Shown here piece after piece: positions 18,757 to 27,588 of a DNA stretch of 58,093 bases. Position numbers and translations under genes: made by a program. Numbering within the stretch: the stretch's first letter is position 1; each line of letters starts with the position of its first letter. Origin of the DNA: an uncultured Erysipelotrichaceae bacterium (GTDB lineage: Bacteria > Bacillota_I > Bacilli_A > RF39 > UBA660); assembly GCA_902761685.1 (NCBI GenBank), contig CACWLI010000009.1:1-58093 (forward strand), written 5' to 3'. A model generated the notes under the pieces. That model saw only the letters and a list, made by a program, of their open reading frames with translations, was not told the DNA's origin and did not search any database.

Positions 18757-18807
18757 TTACTTCACCACACATCATTTTACCAACTAATATCTAAAATGTC
18801 TATTATT

Positions 18808-19407
18808 TTATTTAAATGTTGATATAGTTAAACCACTAACAGCATTTTTAACACTATTAATATCTCCTTCTATTTGTCCTATTTTAGACCAAGCACCACT
18901 TGATGCTCCTTCAAGTCCTTCTAATAATTCAATTTTTTTAGATAATTCTGTAATACTGTTTTTACAATCTTCTATTTGAGTAAAATTACCATTTTGAATT
19001 TTTTCTTCCTTCATTTCTCCATTTACTTCTACTTCTTTAACTGTATATGATTCTAAAAAACTTAAATTCTTTTTTAAATCATCTAAATTATTAGTTAGTT
19101 CTGGAACTAAACTATCATCTAATTCAGTATGTCCTTGCATATATGAAATCATTTCATTATTAGCTGTTTTTATTCCATTAGCTAAATTTTCAAGTACAAT
19201 ACTTTCTTTTTCTAAAGCTTCAACATAAAGACTTAATTTCTTCCTAATAGCATCATATCCATTACCTTTTAATTTTTTAGTAGAAGAATCAATAAAACTT
19301 TTTATTTTATTTGATAATTCTTTTGCCTTACTTGAACATTCAATAAGAGTATTTAAAGAACTAGAACTATTAGCAGAACTTAAATCAGAACTATAAATAA
19401 CTGCCAT
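18808..19407 (-). CDS. WXG/LXG-like helical protein
   Basis: 199 residues, no signal peptide, almost entirely helical, N-terminus Ser-rich (IYSSDLSSANSSSSLNTLIE). LKGNGYDAIRKKLSLYVEAL occupies the turn position of WXG100-type hairpins. TELDDSLVPELTNNLDDL aligns with TEIDDSILPELEQKYSEL in the NlpC/P60 protein at 42255, so it is a free-standing copy of that middle domain. Starts four bases after the stop of the 661-residue surface protein, with GGAGTGATATC as ribosome site. I infer a T7SS-type chaperone or substrate partner; the assignment rests on pattern, not a database match. Confidence 0.6.
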   Translation of the reverse strand: MAVIYSSDLSSANSSSSLNTLIECSSKAKELSNKIKSFIDSSTKKLKGNGYDAIRKKLSLYVEALEKESIVLENLANGIKTANNEMISYMQGHTELDDSLVPELTNNLDDLKKNLSFLESYTVKEVEVNGEMKEEKIQNGNFTQIEDCKNSITELSKKIELLEGLEGASSGAWSKIGQIEGDINSVKNAVSGLTISTFK

Positions 19408-19411
19408 GATA

Positions 19412-21397
19412 TCACTCCTCTATATTATCTTCTTCATAATTAGATTCTATATTATTGTATTCTTCTCTACCTTTCTTGATTTGTTTGTCAATTACAAATG
19501 CTCCTCCTAAAGCTGTTGCACCCAAAATGCTTGTTCCAACTATTAAAGGAGTTTTAGAATTAGAAGAAGTCTTTTTAATATTACTTTCTATTGCAGTACT
19601 ATCACTATCTTCAATATCAAATCTATAATCAGTATTATCAATATCTATAGGCATTTCATCATTTAATATCAATTGATTATTTGGATTACCTTCAAGTATT
19701 AATTCTTCTTCTGGATTTTCAATTATTAAATCATTATTAACTGTTCCATCATCATTTATTTCAATAATTGGACTATTTAAATTATATATACTATTTTGAT
19801 TTGAAACATTTGAATTAGCTATTTGACTAGGTGATTCATTTATTTCTTCTTCACCAATCACTTCATCAATAATACTTTCTTCTTCATTAATATTACCACC
19901 TTGAATATTATTCTCATTATTTTCATTACTTTCACTACTAGATGGTGTTTCATGAGATTCTGAATTATTTGATGGACTTGAACTAGGTGAACTTGATGAA
20001 GTAGAAGATGAATTATTACCAGATTCCCCTGAAGAAGTTGAAGAAATAGTTGGACTTGTTGGAATAGATGGTGAATAACTTCCTCCATTAGAACTAGGAA
20101 TACTAGATGTTCTTGTATTTGATTGAGGTAATTCACTACTCTGTTCTTCTTCTACTTTTTTATCAGGATCTTCATATATTGGTGCTTGCAAAGTTATTCC
20201 AAGTGAATCAGCTATTAAAGATAAATCAACATCTAATTCGTCAATAGAATCTGCTACACTTTCAATAGATGATGCTTCTGATGATATTTTAGTAAACAAT
20301 TCATTACAACTTTCTATAGCACTATTTATAACACTAGGTTCATTTACTGGTACACTTGTTGTACTTGAGTATCCTCCTTGAACATTACTAGAGTTTAGAC
20401 TATTTGATAATGTAGTAACTTTTGTTAAAAATGACATTAAATAATCATGATCACTCATAACCATAGGGCAAAAAGCTTCATTTAATGCAATTAAAGAGTC
20501 CATATTACTTTGATCAGCTGTGTATTCCCTTGTCCTATAAACTCCATTTTCATCTACATAATATTCTGTAAAAACATAAGATATATGATATGTTTCTTTA
20601 TTTCTATCAAAGTAAAATGTAGTTGGTAATTGAGTAAAGTCAAAGTCTCCATTAGCTATATTTGTCATCCCTGCTTCAGATAATAATGCTTTTGGAAGAA
20701 CATGCATACCAGATACATTTCCTTCTGCTACATTTATTTTTATATCAAGCATATGAATTCCGTCATATGAATTTATTATATCTTGTCTTCTTTTCTTGTT
20801 ATACCAATAATCTTGAGCATATGCATATATAATAGTAGCATTTGCTTTTTTATATGCTTCTCTTTCTGCTTCTGAAAGATAAAATCTATTTGTTCCATTT
20901 TGATCATCTTCTTCTATAGATAAAACATAGAAATTATCAAGATTTCCTCTATTTGCTCTATCAGCTCCCATACGTACAATAAAATCAGCAGAATAACTAA
21001 ATCCATCATATAATTGATTCATATTATCAAGATTAAAAACACTTTTTAAATCATCTGATAATTTAGATGTAGATTCAAAAAAATAATTATTACTAAATCC
21101 AACATTTTTAATATCAGCATTATAACCTATATCAATACTATTGTGGTTATTATTTGCTAAATAACTATTTGTATATTGATAATCCCAGTTTCCAGCACCT
21201 ACTCCATTATAATTAATACTACCACTACTGTCTACATCTCCAAGATTAATATTATATGGAATAGAATGAACATTATTATTTTGATCAATATATTTATAAG
21301 TAAATTCATAATAACCAGGTCCACTATTTTTAATTCTTTGTAGTGTTTGGATATTTTCATTTTCAATACTAATTATTTGTTCTTGACTTAACGCCAT
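19412..21397 (-). CDS. Large T7-like surface protein with C-terminal membrane anchor
   Basis: 661 residues, no N-terminal signal peptide. N-terminal 350 residues form a mixed domain with the start SQEQIISIENENIQTLQRIK. Residues 350-395 are helical (SAIESCNELFTKISSEASSI), as in LXG-like regions. Residues 410-500 are Ser/Asn low-complexity sequence likely to span the wall. A single hydrophobic helix near 612-635 (GTSILGATALGGAFVI) is followed by KK and an acidic tail. The topology resembles a surface protein inserted by a non-Sec route. AAGGTGA precedes the ATG; an extended -10 (TGATATAAT) lies upstream. First gene of the operon running to 16980. Confidence 0.6.
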   Translation of the reverse strand: MALSQEQIISIENENIQTLQRIKNSGPGYYEFTYKYIDQNNNVHSIPYNINLGDVDSSGSINYNGVGAGNWDYQYTNSYLANNNHNSIDIGYNADIKNVGFSNNYFFESTSKLSDDLKSVFNLDNMNQLYDGFSYSADFIVRMGADRANRGNLDNFYVLSIEEDDQNGTNRFYLSEAEREAYKKANATIIYAYAQDYWYNKKRRQDIINSYDGIHMLDIKINVAEGNVSGMHVLPKALLSEAGMTNIANGDFDFTQLPTTFYFDRNKETYHISYVFTEYYVDENGVYRTREYTADQSNMDSLIALNEAFCPMVMSDHDYLMSFLTKVTTLSNSLNSSNVQGGYSSTTSVPVNEPSVINSAIESCNELFTKISSEASSIESVADSIDELDVDLSLIADSLGITLQAPIYEDPDKKVEEEQSSELPQSNTRTSSIPSSNGGSYSPSIPTSPTISSTSSGESGNNSSSTSSSSPSSSPSNNSESHETPSSSESNENNENNIQGGNINEEESIIDEVIGEEEINESPSQIANSNVSNQNSIYNLNSPIIEINDDGTVNNDLIIENPEEELILEGNPNNQLILNDEMPIDIDNTDYRFDIEDSDSTAIESNIKKTSSNSKTPLIVGTSILGATALGGAFVIDKQIKKGREEYNNIESNYEEDNIEE

Positions 21398-21423
21398 CTA
21401 AATCACCTTATTTTTATATAAAT

Positions 21424-21429
21424 ATTATA
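21424..21429 (-). promoter_or_regulatory. Extended -10 promoter of the T7-like operon
   Basis: Minus strand TGATATAAT, about 25 bases before the ATG at 21397. The same TGATATAAT occurs upstream of the 42255-44426 gene. It is divergent from the riboswitch promoter at 21460. Confidence 0.55.
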
Positions 21430-21459
21430 TCATACATTCTCTTATATTCACTAATAAAA

Positions 21460-21488
21460 TTGGCAAAATTAACATTTTATGGTATAAT
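21460..21488 (+). promoter_or_regulatory. Strong promoter of the orphan riboswitch
   Basis: TTGGCA, exactly 17 bases, then TATAAT on the plus strand. The predicted start is 6-8 bases later, directly at the riboswitch 5' edge. Confidence 0.85.
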
Positions 21489-21497
21489 ATACATCGT

Positions 21498-21587
21498 TGA
21501 AAGGGAGTAGTTCTCACATTAGTGGATCTAGTTTCGTCAATACGATATCTTTGATATCCAGATTAGAAATAATGAGTAAGACTTTCA
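21498..21587 (+). ncRNA. yybP-ykoY manganese riboswitch aptamer
   Basis: Contains the conserved family elements in order: GAAAGGGAGTAG at the 5' side, TTTCGTCAA in the central arm, and AATGAGTAAGACTTTC at the 3' side, with GAAAG/CTTTC closing P1. These match the yybP-ykoY class, which senses Mn2+. A near-consensus promoter and a following terminator show a complete transcriptional switch. No plus-strand gene follows: the next one downstream (21663) is on the opposite strand and the next plus-strand gene is at 45648. Confidence 0.88.
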
Positions 21588-21617
21588 CAATTATTTGTGG
21601 TCTTGCTTTTTTATTTA
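21575..21617 (+). terminator. Riboswitch expression-platform terminator
   Basis: AGTAAGAC pairs with GTCTTGCT, with inner CACAA/TTGTG pairs, followed by a T tract. It uses the 3' strand of P1, so ligand binding should prevent it and allow readthrough. Confidence 0.85.
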
Positions 21618-21633
21618 TTTAAATTTATTCATA

Positions 21634-21665
21634 TTAAAAAAAGGAGTTAAATAACTCCTTTTTTA
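21634..21665. terminator. Bidirectional terminator facing the riboswitch
   Basis: AAGGAGTT/AACTCCTT stem with A and T tracts on both sides. Overlaps the stop of the 21663 gene; it would also stop riboswitch readthrough. Confidence 0.8.
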
Positions 21666-23534
21666 ATTTAATGATTCTCCTAAATAAGTAATTATTGCAG
21701 CACCTCCAGTAGTACTAGGATTTGTATTTGTTAATGATGATGAATATGAGCCAGGTGAAATAACACTACTATTTACATAAGAAGAGCCACCTGCTCCTCC
21801 AGAACCTCCACCTGTATTAATAATTATAGAAGCTCTACTAGCACCTCCGCCTCCTCCGTAGAAGCCAGAGCCACCTCCTCCACCATTTTTATATCCTGCT
21901 CCTCCAGTAAGTAAACTACCTGAAGCACTTTCTTGACCAGAACATGTTCCACCAATATTACTTCCTCCTGTTGTTTTATAACTAGAGTTTGAAGTTGTTG
22001 TAGTACCAGCAAAACCATTATATATAGTTCCATTTGAATAACTAGTTGTATTAGAATTATTTATGTTACCTCCAGCACCACCACTACCAGAATTTGTAAG
22101 AGCACTTGTTCTAGCTCCACCGCCTCCGCCACCAGAAGCGATAAGTAAAATATTATTAGATGTAACATTTGATAAATTAATTGATGTAATATCAAGTCCA
22201 ACAGCAGAGTATCCTCCACCTCCGCCTCCACCAGAAGCACTATTTCCTCCTCCAAGAACACCACCAGAAGTAACTGATGAAGTTGAAGTACCATTAGATC
22301 CATTACCACCTAATGTAATATATATTTTTTGATTTGCATTAATATAAATAATACCATTTACATATCCTTCACTTCCAGAAAGCCCATATGAAGCATTATT
22401 GTTATATCCAGTTCCTCCTTTACCACCCCATAGTTCTATTAAATAATAGCCTGACCTATAAATTGTTTCATTTACTATAGTAGCAGTGTTAGAACTTGTA
22501 TTTTTAAATGTACCTTCAAATATTTGTGCTTCTTGTAAAACAATATTTAATGTTTTATTTTCACCATTAGTATAAACAGTACCAGAATCTGTAACATAGT
22601 TTAATTTACTAACTTCATAATAAATATTATTATAATCATTTACTCTAACAGTTTGAGTTCCATTTCCACTAGCAATAATGGTATCACCATTTTTTATAAC
22701 AACCAATGCATCACTTGGTGTCGGATTAATTGTTAAAGTATGTGAATCTGAAGTTGATAATGTAACATTATGTGTTTTATCTTGATTCATATAATCAGTA
22801 TCATTTACAGTAATATATCCATCCTTTGAAACAGACCATGTAATATTTGAATTAGCATCAACTAATTCTGAAAAATATCCTTCTGTAGATGAACCAATAA
22901 TATTGTCATCTTTATATACTAATATTAAAGCATCACTAGGTTCAGCAGTTATGGTTAATCTATATTGAGGGACATAACTCCATGATACTTGAAATGTAGA
23001 TACAACATTTGTACTAATATTAAATAGTGTTTCTAAAATACTTTCAGTGAATTTTAATATAGTTTCTATAATTCCACTCTTAAATTTAATTTTCACTTGA
23101 AAAGTATAATCACTTGCAGGAGGTATAACAGTTTCATTTGGAGTAACATTTAACACTTCATATTCCATATTAAGATTACTAAAATCAGTACTATTAACTC
23201 CAGTAATAATAACACTACTAGATGATAAATTTGTTACTGTTACATCTACTATTATATTACCATTTGCTCCAAGAGCTGATGGAATATGTCCATTAACATA
23301 AAATGTATGATTAGCAAATTCTATATTTTCATTTAGTGTACCACCATTTGTATCAGTATTTAATGAAACATTAGTAATTCTAACATCTTGTATTGGTCTT
23401 ACCATTGCACTTCCGTCTATTGCAAATGTAGTAGAATTAACAGCATAACCAATAGACAATAAAAGAATTATTATTGTAAACAAAAAAACAATTGGAGTGA
23501 TATTTAAATAATCATTAATTGTTTCTTTGTTCAT
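21663..23534 (-). CDS. Surface protein: SipW-type leader, PEGA-like repeats, glycine-rich domain
   Basis: 623 residues. Membrane/leader helix at about 14-35 followed by YAVNSTTFAIDGSAMVRP, which closely parallels YAAWSTTLTISGSAKVTP of the TasA-like protein at 25773, suggesting the same signal peptidase. Residues 40-190 resemble an immunoglobulin-like or TasA-like beta domain. Two PEGA-like repeats follow (YRLTITAEPSDALILVYKD and HTLTINPTPSDALVVIKNG). Residues 345-623 are a very glycine-rich domain (many GGGG runs, ending TGGAAIITYLG) seen in adhesion-type proteins. Its start overlaps the end of the DUF5305 gene by 20 bases; GGAGTAAATA precedes the ATG. Confidence 0.75.
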   Translation of the reverse strand: MNKETINDYLNITPIVFLFTIIILLLSIGYAVNSTTFAIDGSAMVRPIQDVRITNVSLNTDTNGGTLNENIEFANHTFYVNGHIPSALGANGNIIVDVTVTNLSSSSVIITGVNSTDFSNLNMEYEVLNVTPNETVIPPASDYTFQVKIKFKSGIIETILKFTESILETLFNISTNVVSTFQVSWSYVPQYRLTITAEPSDALILVYKDDNIIGSSTEGYFSELVDANSNITWSVSKDGYITVNDTDYMNQDKTHNVTLSTSDSHTLTINPTPSDALVVIKNGDTIIASGNGTQTVRVNDYNNIYYEVSKLNYVTDSGTVYTNGENKTLNIVLQEAQIFEGTFKNTSSNTATIVNETIYRSGYYLIELWGGKGGTGYNNNASYGLSGSEGYVNGIIYINANQKIYITLGGNGSNGTSTSSVTSGGVLGGGNSASGGGGGGGYSAVGLDITSINLSNVTSNNILLIASGGGGGGARTSALTNSGSGGAGGNINNSNTTSYSNGTIYNGFAGTTTTSNSSYKTTGGSNIGGTCSGQESASGSLLTGGAGYKNGGGGGSGFYGGGGGASRASIIINTGGGSGGAGGSSYVNSSVISPGSYSSSLTNTNPSTTGGAAIITYLGESLN

Positions 23535-24609
23535 TATTTACTCCTCCATTTAATTCTAAATTATCGATTTTTAAAGCATAATAATATACCATATTATCTT
23601 TAATTATATAAAAATGTGATTCACGACCATTTATTAATTCATAAAATAATATAGGAAAGCCAATATTATCATGTACATCTCTTAACTCTTCAAAAGATTG
23701 AATATTAACTATTTGAAAATTACTTAAATTAATATCAGTTTTAATATTAGCAATAATACTATCATTTTCTTTAAGTATTTTATTTAATTCTAAATCATAA
23801 GGAGTTTTACCTTTTACTAAAGATAAAACATATTTTATTATAAAAATAACACTAATGATTGAAGCAAAAGACGTAATAAGAAATATAACTAAACTTACAA
23901 CTGATTTACCATTAAAGAATCTTTTTTCTGTAATAGTTCCATCATTAAATATATTATCTGCATTAAAAGAAATATTAACTGTTCTTTCTGATAAAGGAAC
24001 TTTAACAATTGATTTACTATTAATCTTTATTGGATTTTGAAAATTATCACTTACACCAGTGCCTGTAACATTTAGAATAATAGATAAATCACTAGTTGAT
24101 GTTAAACCATAAGATGATTTAAATTTCTTTACAAAATCATTATAGTAATCATAATCAATTACAACATCCTTTTTAAAACTATAATCAGCTATGTTAATGT
24201 TATTTACTTTAACAGGATCAACTATTCTTTCAATTTTTTCATATAAAACAGTTTTACCATCTTCACTATATACTCTTGTAATAGCATCAACTGAATACTC
24301 AACATTATAATTAACTATTTCAGTAACAGAAAATAAATAATTAAAAGTTAAATCTATTTCATCAATTAGATTTGCAATATAACTCATTCCCTCTGGTAAT
24401 ATACTACTATCATAAAAGTTATTTGGTTTTAATTTAACTATATAATTTGATGTACTTGTTTCTTTATATTTAATTGTAGAATCAGAATCATTTATAAAAG
24501 TTATAAAAAAGTTTTTAATAGAAACACTTATTAATATAGCAAAAACAACTAATAAAATTATTAGTTTAATTTTTACATTACTAAAATTATTTAAAACTTT
24601 TTTAAACAT
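23515..24609 (-). CDS. DUF5305-like membrane protein of the SipW operon
   Basis: 364 residues from the ATG at 24609; AAGGA eight bases upstream supports it over the ATG at 24618. One membrane helix near 10-30, a large beta-rich extracellular region starting TIKYKETSTSNYIVKLKPN, a second membrane helix near 240-262, and a cytoplasmic tail. The order and the pattern Y-x-E ... Y-x-V-x-L-x-x-N-x-F match DUF5305, a family known beside ER-type signal peptidases in archaea and Bacillota. Function unknown; position suggests help in export or assembly of the TasA-like proteins. Confidence 0.7.
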   Translation of the reverse strand: MFKKVLNNFSNVKIKLIILLVVFAILISVSIKNFFITFINDSDSTIKYKETSTSNYIVKLKPNNFYDSSILPEGMSYIANLIDEIDLTFNYLFSVTEIVNYNVEYSVDAITRVYSEDGKTVLYEKIERIVDPVKVNNINIADYSFKKDVVIDYDYYNDFVKKFKSSYGLTSTSDLSIILNVTGTGVSDNFQNPIKINSKSIVKVPLSERTVNISFNADNIFNDGTITEKRFFNGKSVVSLVIFLITSFASIISVIFIIKYVLSLVKGKTPYDLELNKILKENDSIIANIKTDINLSNFQIVNIQSFEELRDVHDNIGFPILFYELINGRESHFYIIKDNMVYYYALKIDNLELNGGVNNEQRNN

Positions 24610-24624
24610 CCCTATCATCCTTTT

Positions 24625-25767
24625 TTATTGATTAAATAAATCATATATTAATATTGTTGGCCATCCAATATATTTTATTCTAATATTTGTTGTACCAACA
24701 ACTTCATTTAACTCAATTAAATAACCATCTGGATTTTCATTATTATCCCCTTTTGTTTCATAAAATACTTCATTACCAGATTCTAATTTTTTATATATTC
24801 TATGTACTATTGTCTTATTTTCTCTTTTAAATACTAAAATATCTCCAACATCTAATTTAATTTTTTCACTATCATTTAGTTTTTTTACTAATACAACATC
24901 TCCTCTATATAAATTAGGAACCATACTACCACTAGCAATTACTAATGCTTGATGTCTAAATAATCCAGCAGTTAAAGATATTACAATACCTAAAAATATA
25001 AATAATGGAATATACAATGTTTTTTTATTTTTATTATTTGATTTAATTTTCTCTTTATTTATTGGTAATTTATTATAAAAACTATTTATTACAAATAAAA
25101 TTACAATTGGTAATGAAAACTCAAATACAGATTGTAAATATATTCCTAAATTTGGAACAATTGGTACAAAGAATATTGGAATTTCCATTAAAAATCTATA
25201 TATAATTTGAGCTTTATAATTAACTTTAGTAGTTAAATAAGTTAAAAGTATATTCTTACCAATACTAGGTATAATATATAAACTAATGTTATCAATTAAA
25301 TTATTAATATTAGAATAATTTAACTTTGATATAACCAATGTAGTATCAATTAAGAAAAATAATAAAAATGATAAAGCCATTAAATATTTTTTATCATATA
25401 TTTTTGAATTAATGTGATATCTACAGATTTCACATATAATAATTATTATAATTACAGGAACAATATTTTTAATAATATTAAATAATTTCAAACTATAAAT
25501 ATTATAATTAAATCCAAATATAATTCCACTTAAATAAGTTAACAAATAATATAATATACATGATATTGATAAAACTAATATAATATCTTTTTCAAATCTT
25601 TTTTTTCTACTATCAAATCCTAATAAAAAATATACAATACCAAGTTCTATTATCATAAAACCTATTATAGTATATTCGTTTAATATTTTTAGAACAAAAC
25701 TATTTAGCAAGAAAAAAAAGCATGATATAGACAATATAATTAATGAATATATTTGACTTTTTTTCAT
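24625..25767 (-). CDS. ER-type (SipW-like) signal peptidase I with multi-pass N-terminal domain
   Basis: 380 residues. The catalytic module is at the C-terminus: serine in ASGSMVPNLYRGDVVLVKK (about residue 279) and a histidine instead of lysine in KTIVHRIYKK (about 319), the Ser/His arrangement of ER-type S26B peptidases such as SipW. Unusually, about 240 residues with seven or eight hydrophobic helices precede it; SipW itself is about 190 residues. It should cleave the leaders of the TasA-like protein encoded just upstream and the glycine-rich protein two genes downstream. No strong ribosome site; starts five bases after the TasA-like stop, so probably coupled. Confidence 0.88.
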   Translation of the reverse strand: MKKSQIYSLIILSISCFFFLLNSFVLKILNEYTIIGFMIIELGIVYFLLGFDSRKKRFEKDIILVLSISCILYYLLTYLSGIIFGFNYNIYSLKLFNIIKNIVPVIIIIIICEICRYHINSKIYDKKYLMALSFLLFFLIDTTLVISKLNYSNINNLIDNISLYIIPSIGKNILLTYLTTKVNYKAQIIYRFLMEIPIFFVPIVPNLGIYLQSVFEFSLPIVILFVINSFYNKLPINKEKIKSNNKNKKTLYIPLFIFLGIVISLTAGLFRHQALVIASGSMVPNLYRGDVVLVKKLNDSEKIKLDVGDILVFKRENKTIVHRIYKKLESGNEVFYETKGDNNENPDGYLIELNEVVGTTNIRIKYIGWPTILIYDLFNQ

Positions 25768-25772
25768 TTTAT

Positions 25773-26366
25773 CTACTTTTGCTCATAAATCATAGTTGTT
25801 GTTGAAACTGTTACAGTTATATCATCTGAAGGTGTTGCTGTACTTGAACTAGCCCATTCAAGAGTCATTTTTAACTCTTTACTTCCAGTTGTTTTTGCAA
25901 GTGTATCTCCAACTGTAATAGCACTTCCATCAGCATAAGTTAATGAATATGTAAGATCATTACATACTGCAGTTGCTTCTGCTTGAGAAGCTGTACTACC
26001 AGTAGCAGGTGCACAAGATATTGTTCCTAAACTATAAGTTTTTAATTCAGCATCTAAAGCTCCCTCATTTTTAACTAACCAATTGTAAGTTACTGAATCT
26101 CCAGGAGCTTTTAAAGTCATTTGAAATCCACTTACAGATGTTGATGTAAGTGTAGCCCCAGTAGAAGCAGCATTTCCAATTAAAGTAGGAACTAAAGATG
26201 ATCCTGATTTATATGCAAAATGAACATCCCAATCAGCAGGTGTTACTTTTGCACTACCTGATATAGTTAATGTTGTTGACCATGCTGCATAACCAAAAGA
26301 TAAACCAACAATAGCTATAACAAGTGCAACTAATGCAATTATTTTAAAACTTCTATCTTTTTCCAC
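25773..26366 (-). CDS. TasA/camelysin-like exported protein
   Basis: 197 residues, GTG start with GGAG upstream. Leader helix (8-30) and the SipW-type site FGYAAWSTTLTISGSAKVTP. The mature part is beta-rich, with a CAPATG...AVCNDLTY disulfide pair, and ends in TTTMIYEQK. TasA and camelysin family proteins form extracellular matrix fibres or are surface proteases; small size and the neighbouring signal peptidase favour a matrix/pilin-like role. First gene of a four-gene operon to 21663. The upstream region holds TTGTAT-17-TAATAT on the minus strand. Confidence 0.8.
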   Translation of the reverse strand: MEKDRSFKIIALVALVIAIVGLSFGYAAWSTTLTISGSAKVTPADWDVHFAYKSGSSLVPTLIGNAASTGATLTSTSVSGFQMTLKAPGDSVTYNWLVKNEGALDAELKTYSLGTISCAPATGSTASQAEATAVCNDLTYSLTYADGSAITVGDTLAKTTGSKELKMTLEWASSSTATPSDDITVTVSTTTMIYEQK

Positions 26367-26490
26367 TATTTACCATCTCCAATTATCATACTACTACTAT
26401 TAATATTACAATATTATCAAAAATTATACAATATTTTTTGCTTTTTTATTTATTTTTTTTATTTATTCTTTATAGATTAAAAATATAAAT

Positions 26491-27564
26491 TTACTGCGTA
26501 TTTAATATTATTCCAATACTAATCATACTAACTAAAAGTGATGAACCTCCATAACTAATAAATGGTAGTGTTACTCCTGTTATAGGTACTAACCCTACTA
26601 CAACACATAAATTTAGTAATGTTTGAAAAATAAGTAAAAAACATAATCCGAATATTAAGTATTTACCAAATAAATTGTTACAATCAATTGCTTTTTTAAT
26701 AATGTTATAGTAAAGAATAATAAATAAAAGTATTAAAATAACTGAGCCTATAAAACCAAATTCTTCAGTAATAATTGAAAAGATAAAATCTGTTTGTGGT
26801 TCTGGTAAATAAAAGTGTTTTTGCATAGATCCTTTAAACCCAAATCCTAAAAGCCCTCCTGGTCCAATAGCATACAAGCTTTGAATCATTTGAAATCCAC
26901 TACCAAGAGGATCACTCCATGGATTTAAAAATGATGTTATTCTATCTAATCTATATGGTGCAATTAATATTAAAACAACTATTCCCACTAATCCAACTAT
27001 ACCTATTTTATAAAATATTGATACATTGCATCCTGATATATAGATTAAACCTATTAATGAAATAACTATAACCATATCTGTTCCAAAATCTGGTTCTAAT
27101 AAAATTAAAAGGAAAAAGATTGCTATAATTAATAAAATTGGTCCCATAAATTTAAATGTATTTCTTTTATATTTATCATTATTTGATAAGTATTTAGATA
27201 CAAACATAATTAATGCTAATTTAGATAATTCACTAGGTTGAAAACCAAATCCAAGAATTGAAAACCAACTTCTACTGCCATTTCTAACACTACCTAACCC
27301 TGGTATTAATACTAATATTAAAAGAAAAAAACAAATACCTAAAAAAGTATTTGCATATTTTTTGTAAATATTAAAGTCAATTTTTGAAACTATAATCATT
27401 AGAAATAATCCAATTATAAAGAATACCCCTTGTTGTAATACATACTTATAGCCATTACCATATTTAAAGTTTGACCATATATAACTACTTGAATAAATCA
27501 TTATAATTCCAATAAGTGACAATATAATTGTAGTAACAAATATAATCTTATTTCTTTTAGTAAT
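26491..27564 (-). CDS. ftsW: Lipid II flippase/polymerase of the FtsW/RodA/SpoVE family
   Basis: About 357 residues, ten hydrophobic segments. Motifs: GSVRNGSRSWFSILGFGFQPSE-type loop (NGSRSWFSI), DFGTDMVI, and the C-terminal PFISYGGSSL. SEDS proteins polymerise peptidoglycan. No ATG, GTG or TTG start gives a normal N-terminus: a TTG at 27522 cuts into the first helix. An ATT at 27564 (or 27567) lies 7 (or 4) bases after AAAAGGGGG and restores ITKRNKIIFVTTIILSLIG, so I propose an ATT start. It lies 22-25 bases after mraY, so ftsW is more likely than rodA. Confidence 0.85.
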   Translation of the reverse strand: MTKRNKIIFVTTIILSLIGIIMIYSSSYIWSNFKYGNGYKYVLQQGVFFIIGLFLMIIVSKIDFNIYKKYANTFLGICFFLLILVLIPGLGSVRNGSRSWFSILGFGFQPSELSKLALIMFVSKYLSNNDKYKRNTFKFMGPILLIIAIFFLLILLEPDFGTDMVIVISLIGLIYISGCNVSIFYKIGIVGLVGIVVLILIAPYRLDRITSFLNPWSDPLGSGFQMIQSLYAIGPGGLLGFGFKGSMQKHFYLPEPQTDFIFSIITEEFGFIGSVILILLFIILYYNIIKKAIDCNNLFGKYLIFGLCFLLIFQTLLNLCVVVGLVPITGVTLPFISYGGSSLLVSMISIGIILNTQ

Positions 27565-27588
27565 AATTTAACCCCCTTTTATAAATTA

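Noticed and set aside
21572..21622. Short plus-strand frame starting ATGAGTAAGACTTTC, about 16 codons
   Set aside because: It lies inside the riboswitch P1 3' strand and terminator, has no ribosome site, and its sequence is explained by the conserved RNA.
22063..22332. Proline-rich plus-strand frame
   Set aside because: Antisense image of the glycine-rich domain of the 21663 gene (GGN codons read backwards give NCC proline codons).
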